Below, in pieces: positions 46,321 through 56,221 of a DNA stretch of 64,000 bases. The stretch comes from Lineus longissimus (taxonomy: Eukaryota > Nemertea > Pilidiophora > Heteronemertea > Lineidae): the NCBI RefSeq assembly GCF_910592395.1, contig NC_088317.1, forward strand, positions 6,202,001 to 6,266,000, read 5' to 3'. Position numbers and translations under genes: made by a program. Each line of letters opens with the position of its first letter. The stretch's first letter is position 1. The notes beneath the pieces are model-generated. The model was given only the letters and a program-made list of their open reading frames with translations, did no database searches and was not told the origin of the DNA.

Positions 46321-48131
46321 CTATGTATAGAAACTTTGTATCCATTGCTTCCAAATATCTGACCAAAAATTGAATCTCTTTTTCTTTTTGATTTCTCGTC
46401 CCACCATTCGCCTTGGATTTCTAGAGTCCTTTTCCAGCACAGTGGACGTCACCTCGCTGTCTTGGTGCTCATTCCAGTCCAGGACTGACAAGTTGGTTCG
46501 GATTTGGTAGTTGGCCCTTTCGAATACGATTCTTTTGTTGTGATATTGGAGCAGAGAATTATTAAAACTTTCGACATAATGCGTATCCCTGCATCCAATG
46601 TAAAGATGCGGTGATTTATAAACCAACAGACTGTGAAGATACTTCTTGAGGGCTGCCTCTGCAGGGGCTGAAGATATTTCTCGCTTGCTGGGTTCATAGT
46701 CATGATCAGACCGACATGGGGACTCCTGATGACAATTGGCATGATTGTTCTTATAGTGCTCAATCACATTATCTATGCTGGCTTTTAGTCTTTCTGTGTC
46801 CCCCTCACAGCGTTTGATGCACCAATATATATGAGTTTTTACAGATGCTGACTTATCTGCCAAGTCAACAAACCAAGACCTTCCTTCTAAATATTTCCTC
46901 CCCTTTGTCAGTTTCGCCATTCCTTTGGCCACACCCTTTGTCATATGCCAGGTATCTAAAGAAGTAACGGTTGGGGAGCGTTCCACACGGACAAACTTAG
47001 TGATCGAGGCATTGTTATCATGTGAATGCACTCTGATTGGGACACTCTCTCTGTCAAAATATTCATAGATCCTCCGTGTTCCCACCATTTCGTGCCTTTG
47101 AGTGATTGGATCGTCATCTTTGAAATTACCTCATTCTGTAGGACCTTATGCGTCTTTTCGCCCAGGCAGACAACATCAGTAAAGCGGGCATTTTTTCGCC
47201 AACAATGTCTAGCGTCAGTAGCAATGTCAATACCATCCAAGCCGGTACTTTCAACAGAAGCAGCAATTTCTTCCAACAAAGCATCTGATTTTGACTCCTT
47301 CACAACTCCATCCGTGACAGGAAGATACGAATCTTGGAATTTAGTAAGTGTCTTGTCTCCCATTTTTCCAATGTCAGCTGCATCACATATACGTTCATAC
47401 TGATTCGGCAGGATTCCTGAGACAAAGTAACTATGGGCCATCCTTAGATTCACCGTAAATTTGCCTCCTTCCACATGGGGTGAAGTCGTCCAATATATGT
47501 TGTGTTTGCCTGTTTGGCAAGTGACATGAAATAGACCGACATGGCCATCTCTTGCAGTTTTTTCCTCCCGGACTGCCATTTTTGATGTACATGTCCTGTG
47601 GTGCAAGCAAACTCTGTCCAACAAATTGTCCAAAGATTGAACTGTCATTAAATATATTGGTGATTTGGTTTCATTCTTCTGGCAGTATTGGGAAGAAGTG
47701 CCACTAGGTTCACTTTGGCATTTATCAGTTGATGATGATGATGCATCTTCGTTGTCCCCCTCAAACGTGTTGTGCAGTTTATAAAAATCGACAAGTTCCT
47801 TCAAAAGCTGGTAATTGGTTATCTTTGAGGCAGTTCCTCCACCAAGATGTCTTTTTATGCCGTCTATGTCATCAAATAGGTTGACTTTTTCGTTTTCAGA
47901 ATTCGCCTTGAATTCTAAGCATCCCCGAACGATAAATGATGTCTTCTGGCTTTTTTCCTTCCTCTTTCGGACTTTCGAAGGACTGTCAGATGGGAATCTC
48001 TTCCTTGGGTTCTCCAAACGCTCCTTTTCTCTCGATCTTACAGGTACAGGAATTGGTGACGGATGTTCATTTGACGACCCTCCAGCAACTGATGCTGAAC
48101 TCAGACTTTGAAAGTTTTCTTGTTCAGCCAT
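46321..48131 (-). pseudogene. Transposase-like protein of the nested transposon, one frameshift
   Basis: The first frame (48,131-46,956, 391 codons) begins MAEQENFQSLSS, has a basic Lys/Arg stretch (KVRKRKEKSQK) and a zinc-finger-like pair in CLHHRTC, and reaches GIDIATDARHCWRKNARFTD, a likely first catalytic Asp region. The frame then shifts near 47,080 and continues in 47,088-46,321. That part has SLDTWHMTKGVAKGMAKL (D-x-W-H, likely second Asp region), a Cys/His cluster (HYKNNHANCHQESPC) and THYVESFNNSLLQYH (E, likely catalytic). This DDE-like layout with D-W-H and E-S-F-N-N is seen in a family of animal transposases that I can only tentatively link to Kolobok. A single frameshift implies recent insertion relative to the heavily decayed Polinton. 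Confidence 0.55.
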
Positions 48132-48697
48132 TGTAAGATTCAGCTTTGATACACAGCCTACTATTGCATTATGTTTTCAAAGAATTACCTTTCTCCCCAT
48201 CTCAAAATAAGGGATGGACTCTCCCAATCCTTCCTGCACCCTGATGTACTCAAAAACTGTTATAGTAGCACTTCAAAGACCTTTGGCATCTGGCAAAACC
48301 ATCCCAATCCCATTTTCCCCCAGTAACACACTTTGCCAGCTATCATTTGACTTCCTCAGGTCAAGAGTGCAATGAACTATAAATGATCTATCACCCCACC
48401 ACCTCCAAGGAAGGGGGTGTATCATAGAAAATGACTGAAAGACACCAGGATACAGGTATCACCAAGATAGGATGCACATCACCAAAACCTGAGATGACCC
48501 CTCAAAAACTCAAGAGTCTGTGGGCTAATACTGTACCAGGATATCTCATGTGGAAGACTATCACATAACAGATTCTGCACATTGCCCTTGGTCATAAACC
48601 ACAAATAAAACACAAATACTATGTGTGTGAAGAGATGAATTTTATCCAGGAAGTGCACCAAAACCACGTTGTATTTCGTTACGAGTGACGTAGCAAC

Positions 48698-50400
48698 CTA
48701 TTTATACCTATCACCAAGACCTAAATACTGCCCACTCCGCTCAGCAGGATATCTACCTGGGAATACATTAACTCGTGGCCTGGCCACTAGCGGTACGTGT
48801 TTAACAGCTTTTACACCTTCAATTAAACCATATATTATTGAACTAACAACAATCATCACTAGGATGATAACATTTCAGCCAGAAAACTAACAACAGCACC
48901 TACTGATTTCAGGATGAGTGAAACAATAGATCCAATAATACCCGGAAGAGCTACAATTGATTTCTTAGCTAATTCTTTAAGCCACCGAGCAAATTTCTTG
49001 AGTCCTTCCTTTACTCTATTTTTAATGCTTGGTTCTGGTTTTAGAGGGTTCGGATTAGACCCAGCTGTCAATCTAATGGAATTACCAATAGTCAATCCTA
49101 CAGTGGTTAGTATCATAGTGAGTGAAGTTACTAAAGTACCAATTTTCACACCTTCCAATTTCAAGAGTAATTTTATTCTTCCTTTCAGAGCAATCTTTGA
49201 ATCTGTTTTTTTCAGAACATATTTCCATATTCTATTCAAGTTTTCCCTTTGTGATTCATATTCATTTTCAATTTCTTTGTCTATTGCTTCCTTTATTTCC
49301 TGTTTCTTCTCGGGGTCACTCTCCTTCTCGTACTGCTCATCAAACCGTTCAATCTTATTTCTAAGTTTGGTTATACTATTCTCCACCTCTTTCATTTTGG
49401 GGGTTACTTTCTTAATTTCTCTAGAGTCTAATAATTCTTCTAATTCTTGATCAGTTGCATTAGATACTACCGCAATTAATTCTTCAAGGAGATTTACTGA
49501 ATCATAATTTCCATCATCACTGTTAACTGTATCTTCAAATTGATTTACTTCATTTGATCTCTGCTCTGTTGGTCTTCTGACTGGTTTCGGAGATGAAGGT
49601 CATAACTCATGAACAGTCTCATGCGTATTAATTTGTTCTTTGGTATTATTATTGGAGTGCTTGCTCCCGTTGGATTTCGTTCAGGAGGTGGAGGTCGTAA
49701 TCCAGGAACAGTCTCCTGCGTATGTTCTGGTGGATCCGATTCATTTACTCTTTGTTTTGTTCCAACAATAGACACATCTTTTGTGGGGTTTAAATAATGG
49801 CTCATTTCACTTAATTTGCCCACGACTGACTTTCCACCAGCAAACTTATTAATTTCAGATTTGTTTAGAAGATTTCCTTCTTTATTCGTTATCTTAACCT
49901 AAACTAGTTCTCCTTTGCTACTCCGACCAACCATGAATAGTACATCCTCAAAAAGAAATTGTATATCGGGTGGGTTTATTTTTAAAATAACATGTTCATT
50001 AATATTCTTAACTTCATATCCCGTAAAAATGAGTTTTTCCAATTCCTTTAAACGTCCTTTTGTAAACCTAAAGTTTTTAGTTTTTTTTGAAACCACTGGA
50101 ATTTAGAATTTTCCTTTTTATTTTTTCTTTATCCTTCACATCCGAAATAATCCACAATTCATTTTTTATTTTTTTAGATATTATTTCAATTCCTTTTGAC
50201 CAGTCAACATTCGGATTATTATAGTCCAAATTTGTGGGGTCATCAGATAAATTACTATCAGAACTAGATGATGAGTTGTAAGATGTATCCACATCATTAG
50301 CATCAACATTAGAATCTTCAGGGGAATCAGAACTAAAAGGGGGATCATAATTAACAGGTACATCATCTTCGGGAGGGTTGTCACGTCCGCCATCAGCCAT
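48698..50400 (-). pseudogene. Polinton coiled-coil/membrane protein, paralogue 2, broken
   Basis: Starts MADGGRDNPPEDD, with an acidic Ser/Asp-rich N-terminus. The module FLFEDVLFMVGRSSKGELV corresponds to the repeated module of paralogue 1. Then a Pro-rich linker, ATDQELEELLDS, a coiled coil (EKKQEIKEAIDKEIENEYES), the basic segment LKGRIKLLLKLEGV, a hydrophobic helix, and LPGIIGSIVSLILKSVGAVV followed by a second hydrophobic stretch in another frame. The pieces 50,400-50,077, 50,096-49,899, 49,823-49,545 and 49,395-48,859 are in different frames or split by stops. In the frame-shifted tail the sequence stays open to 48,698. Domain order equals paralogue 1, but DNA identity is only moderate, so the duplication is old. 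Confidence 0.65.
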
Positions 50401-50562
50401 TAAGATTAGTTAAAATACCAAATTAAAATGACAACTCCACCGGCCACTGCTGATAAAATAAATTTAATGTTTTAATGATCGGTAAAAAAACTTTTTTTTT
50501 ATTTCCCTACTTAATGTTTTTTCCCGCGTAAGTGGTGCTAATTGTTCCGGAGGCCGGCGCTC

Positions 50563-52886
50563 CTAGGGGGTCTTTTTATCCACCAAGCTTCGCAACACTC
50601 TGTGCGCTTTCAATTTGTAAGTCTTTACGGGCGGGCCTTTCATTAAAGGAGGTGTAGTATTCTTTTTGCGGTTGATATCATTTTTCCCAATACTCATTAA
50701 TGACGGCGCTATCAAAATATTATTGTTGTAATTCATGATGTTCCCGATTTTTAAAACCATGTTGGACCCAATGATGTATAAACCTGGGGCAATTACATGA
50801 TCCAATCTGGTGTGGGTTTCGGCAATTGATTTTTGATACCTTTGAATTGAGGTAGGAATGTCGGCGTGTTTGTTGATTGAGTCTTTTAAAAGTTTGGTAA
50901 ATTCTTTCTGGGCATCAAATTCAGTTCCTGTTGCTCCCGTAATTGGGGTTCTGGTGAGTGCTTGGGACCCTAGTATGCAGTAAACATATGTTCGGACAGA
51001 ATCGTTAAGTCGCTCGATACCGGGGTTTGAGAAGCCAGATGATTTAAAAATCATGAATTGTTGATATGTTTGGCAGTGGTTCTCTTTGATAACGTCAAAA
51101 ACATTTTTATGCTGATTAACATGCCACTTAATGAAAGTATCTGGATATTTGAAGGTAGCCATTCCAGCATCCCAATCTGCTGTAAACATTGGAGGCATTT
51201 TAGTTTCGTGAACCTGTATGGCATGATATATGTTGCAATATTCAATAAAAATATTTTTCATGCAATATTGATTTTTGTTCATTCATCGTTTCATTTTTGA
51301 TGCAATGTTACACTTTTGTATGCAATGTTAACATTTCCATTCAATGTGTGTTCATATTTGAGGCAATGTTACATTTCTTTATGCAATGTTTACTCGATAA
51401 TTGTTCATTCAATATTTCTTATTAGATGCAATAATTCACTTTTTTCATGCAATAATGTTCAAATTTTCATTCGATAGTTGCCCTGATAATTGATCATTCA
51501 ATGTTTCGTATTCGATTCAATGTTTCTCTTTTTTATGCAATAACGATTTCTAAATTTCATAAAATGATCATGTCATATTTGGCAATTATTCATTCAATGT
51601 TGGCCGAAACCTTTTCATTCAATATTTTGCGAAAATATTTATGCGAAAACTGCGTTGTGGGTAAATTTAGAAACGCGGACGCTGATTGGCTAATCTCGTG
51701 ACGGGGAATAAGACAGCTCCATTGTTGTGTACATGCTGTCAATGGCTGTATGAATGAGACCAAACCATACAATTGTGATTGTCATGACAGCCTCCCTCCA
51801 AGCTCGAGCATATTAAACGACTTTGGAAAAAGTTGTGTACAATGTGCTAGTGGTACATATCGCTCCTATTCCACTACACGAGATTAGCCAATCAGTGTCT
51901 TCGTTTCTAATATTACCCACAATGCAGTTTTCGCATAAATATTTTCACAGATTATTGAAAGAAAAAGGTTGCGCCAACATTGAATGAATAATTGCCAAAT
52001 ATTGCATGAAAATTTAATCGTAATTGCATGAAGAAAATTGAAAACATTGCATCAAATATAAAACTTTGAATTCATATTATCGAATGAGAATTTGAACATT
52101 GAATGAAAAAAGTGAAACATTGCATCAAATATGAAACATTGAATGAACAATCATCGAGTAAACATTGCATAAAGAAATGTAACATTGCATCAAATATGAA
52201 CACACATTGAATGGAAATTTTAACATTGCATAAAAAAGTGTAACATTGCATCAAAAATGAAACGATGAATGAACAAAAATCAATATTGCATGAAAAATAT
52301 TTTTATTGAATATTGCAACATATATCATGCCATAAACCTGCATCAGGAAAAAAAACATTTTTGAGTCATTTATGTAGTAACCAGGATCTGTGATGTTGGG
52401 ATTATAGTCTGGAACACTCCAAGAAGTCCATCCGTCAAAAACCGAAAACTCATACTCGTCTTTTAAACCAAACTCGCTCAGCAACTCTCCCGGCTTTCTC
52501 CGGTTAATACCATTATTTGTTTCATTAAAATTTATTTCTCCTGGACTGGGGATCTGTAAATTTTTTATAATTTTACAAATCTGGTAATATGTGTGGAATC
52601 TATAAAACGATCTGATCATTGGAATTTTGTGGTTCAAGTGTTTGTTAACCGAAACCCCACAGCCGATTGTTGCAAACCACACTGCCATGTTAAATTGATT
52701 CGGGTAAAACGACAATGGGTTTTTTTCCAGTCGCAAACAATCTGATCTATTTTTCAAACGTAAAAACCCCGAAGTTATATTACTTTCTTTTATTTTGAAA
52801 AAGTCGTCATCACTAATATAAACCGCAAAATTAAAAAAGTCATAATCAATAGTCTTCTTGTGTTTTGTCGCCAGCAGATAGTACAT
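50563..52886 (-). pseudogene. Conserved Polinton virion-block protein, split by a MITE
   Basis: The N-terminal part (52,886-52,335, 184 codons) contains NQFNMAVWFATIGCGVSVN and SFYRFHTYYQICKII. The C-terminal part (51,210-50,563, 215 codons plus stop) contains NPGIERLNDSVRTYVYCILG, FDAQKEFTKLLKDSI and HVIAPGLYIIGSNMVLKIG. Both halves are open and in register across the 6-bp target duplication, so the 1,118-bp MITE is the only visible lesion. The family is widespread in Polintons and lies among capsid genes; I do not know its exact function. The start follows CTTAAATAAATT. Confidence 0.75.
51217..52334. mobile_element. 1,118-bp foldback MITE with 6-bp target duplication
   Basis: Starts TATGGCATGATATATGTTGC and ends with its inverse. 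AACCTG is duplicated at 51,211-51,216 and 52,335-52,340. The two arms, about 480 bp each, are inverted copies rich in ATTGCATCAAA and ATTGAATGAA sub-repeats, with a ~170-bp centre near 51,720-51,870. It encodes nothing. Confidence 0.95.
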
Positions 52887-52964
52887 AATTTATTTAAGCG
52901 AAATAGGGAGGAGCCGAAGGGATTACTGAATGGATTACTGGTGAATAATAATTGTAATCATAAT

Positions 52965-53579
52965 TTACTGTGGCTTGATTTTTTCCAACATTTCCGTTTT
53001 GGCAATTTTTTTCCCCTGCTCTAAAAAAGATTGTTTTAAGGTATCCACATTAATAGTATCTAAAGGAGTATCTCTTTGTTTTTTTCTGATGGCATTTTTC
53101 ATAGAAATATATTTCTCCTTTTCTTTTATGATTAATGAGAATTCCCTGGTTGTGATGTGAGAATCGCTAATGGCTTTATTGACTAAATCATTAATGGTGT
53201 TGAGTTTTGAAATTGCCAACATTCCTATTTTCTCATGTTTTCCTATTTTTTCAAGTATGTTTTTTTTCTCCCAACTTAGGGCCGATGAGATAATGGTGCT
53301 TCCAATTGTCACTCCTCCTAACGCCAAACCTATTGGTGCGGTTAGTACACCTGCTTATGCGGACACACCAACTGATCCAGCTGTTACGCTAGTTCAATTT
53401 AGAAAGTGGCTAATGCCAGTAATTGCGTTGAATGCTTTTTTTGTACTTTGAGAATATCTTTCTCCTAAACTAAATACTTCTTGACTTCACAGATCTGTTG
53501 GAGTCTTGTGGTTTATCTGCATATTTTAAGTATTCTGGCAAATTAGGATCAATCACATTTTCATTACTCTCACTCATTT
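52965..53579 (-). pseudogene. Polinton small membrane protein, frameshifted
   Basis: Starts MSESNENVIDPNLPEYLKYA at 53,579 within CCTAAATAAATG. The frame stops near 53,470 and resumes in other frames; the C-terminal piece (53,327-52,965) reads ALGGVTIGSTIISSAL, then KIGKHEKIGMLAISKLNTIN and a charged helical tail. A Gly/Ala-rich membrane helix followed by a KHEKI...LAxxKLNTI helix is a recurrent Polinton protein type of unknown role. About 205 codons in all. Confidence 0.6.
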
Positions 53580-53599
53580 ATTTAGGATGATTTTAAAGA

Positions 53600-54440
53600 T
53601 GTGAAATGCTAGAATCTCCTATAGGTACTACAACTTTCGGGGGGGGGGGGGGGGTAGATATCCTAGTATTTATTTTTATTGACGGGGGGTTGTTTCAGGC
53701 AAAGCACGCTAGTTACTTTGGATGGGGGAGGGGCATTAGCTCCCAAAGGAGCAGTGGTAGGAGTTTGAGATTTATCATCCGGAGCTGGAGCTCCTGTTGG
53801 AGTTTGAACTCTCACTTCATGATAATCTATCCGTGGTTCATGTTGAATTTCTTCTAGTACTTTCTTCTAGTTTTTTGATCGCTTCGAATAACCCCAAATT
53901 CTGCTCGATTAGTAATAAGGGAAGTTCTAGCTGTACATCTGATCCCTTGAAATATACACTGGATATCCCCCACCTTTGGGTGTGTCTTTACATTTGGGGT
54001 GGTGACCACATGTGATGGATTCATTTAGTTCTAATAGATGAAATCGTTGTTCGTCTGTGAGATCCGAAGGGTGTACGCCTGTAGGATTTAAAAAAAAGGG
54101 ATCAACACCACATCTTTTGGTGGGGGTAGACACAGGTAGACTTAGGTCGTAATCCACTGTTGGTGTGTCAGCCCCTGTTGGAGTGTCAACTACCGTTGGA
54201 GTGTCAGCCTCTGTTGGGGTGTCAACTACCGTTGGAGTTTGCTTTGGGGGTGGGGTTGGGAAGGAGGTTTACAATCTGGAGCACCGGCTGGTGTTGGATC
54301 GCTTGGATCTATCTGTGGTTTATGCTGAATTTCTTCTAGTATTTTCATCCAGTTTTTTTGACGCTTCGAATAACCCCAAATTCTACTCATTTAGTAAGAA
54401 TAGAAGTTCTAGTTGTACGTCTGCTCCATTGAAATCCACA
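53600..54440. repeat. ~480-bp imperfect tandem duplication
   Basis: GAATTTCTTCTAGTAYTTTC and CGCTTCGAATAACCCCAAAT occur at about 53,850-53,900 and again at 54,325-54,380. It duplicates the end of the candidate minor capsid gene and the start of the next gene. The downstream copy contains a G16 run at 53,639-53,654. Confidence 0.8.
53927..54390 (-). pseudogene. Polinton Pro/Thr-repeat protein, frameshifted
   Basis: Starts MSRIWGYSKRQKNWMKILEE at 54,390; the ATG overlaps the stop of the upstream gene (ATGAGTAG) and sits in CTAAATG. After ~50 codons the frame shifts into repeats of TPTVVDTPTEAD (a 12-residue, 36-bp unit), then CGVDPFFLNPTGVHPSDL and CGHHPKCKDTPKGG. Repeat-rich linkers with a terminal Cys/His region could suit a surface appendage, but that is a guess. 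The C-terminus runs into the tandem duplication. Confidence 0.45.
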
Positions 54441-55140
54441 GGACGGTTGTGTTCGTCAGTTATCCAGATTCTAAATTCGTTAAATTTTTCTTCACATGGT
54501 CTGTTTCTCAACCCCGTCAAATATTCTTTGAGTGAATCTCCGAAATCACACTCCTTCAATGGAATTCTTGCTAGCAAATCTGACTAACTTGAATTGTAAA
54601 TTATGTCATTTTTATCGATTATATCGCAGTGAATGCGGAAGAATTCGAACGGTCTAAAATTAATTGGTTTGTCGCCAACATGACATAGCCGGGGGTCGTC
54701 ACCAACTCATTAAATCCCCCCTTGGGAACATTAGATCCCAAAAGATCTTTCACTTCCTCCGTAACTATTAGACAATACTGCATTTTATCTTTTTTTCTAC
54801 AAGCGACCCCAAGTAAGCCGGTTGTTTCCTGGAGTTGAAAACCTGATCCATATTGGTTGTGCCCACCTACTTCCATTTGGGCTCTGAAACCCTCAATGAA
54901 AGATTTTACCATGTATAGTCCATCTGGAAGTATAAAGCGGTACCTACCAACCCCTTTTTTGATTGTGAAGTTATTGTTTCCTAATTTTCTAGAAATGTTG
55001 TAAAAAGTACAGGGCAGTCCTACAAAAGTAATTCTCATACCACTAACATTAGACAACATCTCATCCAACGGAATTGTAAGGTTGTTACAATTTTGACCAC
55101 TTAACCACTTTGACTCAATCATAACTATTTTTTCACGCAT
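54383..55140 (-). pseudogene. Candidate Polinton minor capsid (penton-like, single jelly-roll), frameshifted
   Basis: The first piece (55,140-54,619) begins MREKIVMIESKWLSGQNC and contains YRFILPDGLYMVKSFIEGF. A shift near 54,645 moves to a frame reading FRIHCDIIDKND, one TAG, LLARIPLKEC, and finally EFRIWITDEHNRPVDFNGAD before the stop at 54,383. The C-terminal pattern (hydrophobic strand, I-T-D-x-x-x-x-P-V-D-F-N-G) and ~250-codon length fit the minor capsid proteins of Polintons, which occupy capsid vertices. The start is in CTTAAATAAATG. The match is by pattern only, so moderate confidence. Confidence 0.55.
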
Positions 55141-55147
55141 TTATTTA
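55138..55147 (-). promoter_or_regulatory. TTAAATAAATG at the candidate minor capsid start
   Basis: Minus-strand CTTAAATAAATGCG, the same initiator form as the major capsid gene. Confidence 0.45.
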
Positions 55148-55149
55148 AG

Positions 55150-55530
55150 TTAGTTTTAAGTTTTTTAAGTTTAGGGAGAGCTCCGTTGTTTTGTAAAGTT
55201 TTTTAAGTATAGAGATGTTAATTTTTTTTCAGTTTTCAGTTTTTTAAGTTTAGAGATATAAGTTTTTTTATTTTTTGGGAGAACTCCTTTAGGAGCTAAT
55301 GCTCCTCTGTTTTTTAAGTTTTTTTAAGTTTAGAGATTTTAAGGTTTTTTTATTTGTTCAGTTTTTCAGGTTTTTTTAAGTTAAGAGATTTTAAGTGTTT
55401 TTTATTTTTCAGTTTTTTCATTTTTTTTAAGTTTAGAGATTTTAAGTTTTTTTTTATTTTTTTATTTGTTATTATTTTAATTTTAGGAATTTTAGATTTA
55501 TTGAACAAATAAGATTTCATGGTGTTGGTT
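55150..55530. repeat. T-rich minisatellite
   Basis: Degenerate copies of TTTTTTAAGTTTAGAGATTT every ~45-65 bp. It adds a long Lys/Asn-rich open frame on the minus strand that is not a real gene. Confidence 0.8.
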
Positions 55531-55531
55531 T

Positions 55532-55873
55532 TTATTTTTCCCTTTGTAAACAAACAAAGTAAATATCAGGATTTCCCTTCAAGGTTTCCCTCTGGGGTTC
55601 CGTCATCTTGTTGAACCTTTCTGATAGATAAGTTGTGATTTCAACAATACTACCCAATTTTGAAAACACTAGAGTAATTTCCAGTCTTTCGCCAAGCTTT
55701 CTTTGTGCTTTAGAAATATCTTTCATTTTGTATCTTTCATCAATTTCTAAGTCTTCGAGTTTACCATAATTTTTTGGTATTTTAGGTTTGAAATCCATGT
55801 TCAAATCCTCTAAAAATTTTGATAGATTTTCGACATTTTCGACTTCTTTATTTTCACTTATTTTACCCTCCAT
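55532..55873 (-). CDS. Small charged Polinton protein, unknown
   Basis: A 113-residue frame, MEGKISENKEVENVENLS..., starting in TATAAATG. A central EIDERYKMKDISKAQRKLG and following LEITLVFSKLGSIVEITTYL alternate charged and beta-type segments, as in small nucleic-acid-binding proteins. It ends in the T-rich repeat. It is divergent from the polymerase gene with a ~350-bp AT-rich gap that probably holds both promoters. No family assigned. Confidence 0.5.
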   Translation of the reverse strand: MEGKISENKEVENVENLSKFLEDLNMDFKPKIPKNYGKLEDLEIDERYKMKDISKAQRKLGERLEITLVFSKLGSIVEITTYLSERFNKMTEPQRETLKGNPDIYFVCLQREK

Positions 55874-55879
55874 TTATAA

Positions 55880-56221
55880 TACCTTTTTTTTAAATAGACG
55901 AATTATCAAGTTTTTAACAATTTAAGAAAAAAAAATCTTAAAAGCAACAAATAAAGTATCAACCTAAAAAAGAATTTTGTCGAGATTGTCTTTCTGACGT
56001 TTTAAAGAAAAACTACAACCACCATCTAAAATCTGAAAAACATAAAAAATAACACAAAAAAAATCAGAGGAATTAAATAGGAAACTAATGCCTAAGAACG
56101 AACTTCCTCTAATTCAGAACGAACTTCCTCTAATTCAGAACAAAGAGCCGACGAACGAACCTACTAACAGTTCTAGTATAATACTTCACAACTGACAGAA
56201 ACAGAGGAATTTTTTTTATCG
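55880..56221. other. AT-rich divergent intergenic region
   Basis: No gene. AATTCAGAACGAACTTCCTCT is repeated at 56,095-56,135. Likely regulatory space between the leftward gene block and the rightward polymerase. Confidence 0.4.

Larger units (their letters stand above)
44850..48771 (-). mobile_element. DNA transposon nested in the Polinton (Kolobok-like, tentative)
   Basis: This stretch separates the two paralogous Polinton genes and carries two genes unlike any Polinton gene. TTAA occurs at 44,850 and 48,768, each followed inward within a few bases by CAGGTAG, but a longer terminal inverted repeat was not found, so the ends are approximate. Kolobok elements target TTAA, which is why that class is suggested. 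Confidence 0.45.

Noticed and set aside
48914-49450. 178-codon plus-strand frame
   Set aside because: It is the complement of the coiled-coil gene on the minus strand; composition is Ser/Phe-rich with no domain.
54165-54587. 140-codon plus-strand frame with Val/Gly/Ser repeats
   Set aside because: It is the complement of the Pro/Thr-repeat region and of the candidate minor capsid gene, which has better motif support.
55350-55553. Lys/Asn/Leu-rich 67-codon frame
   Set aside because: It is translation of the T-rich minisatellite.
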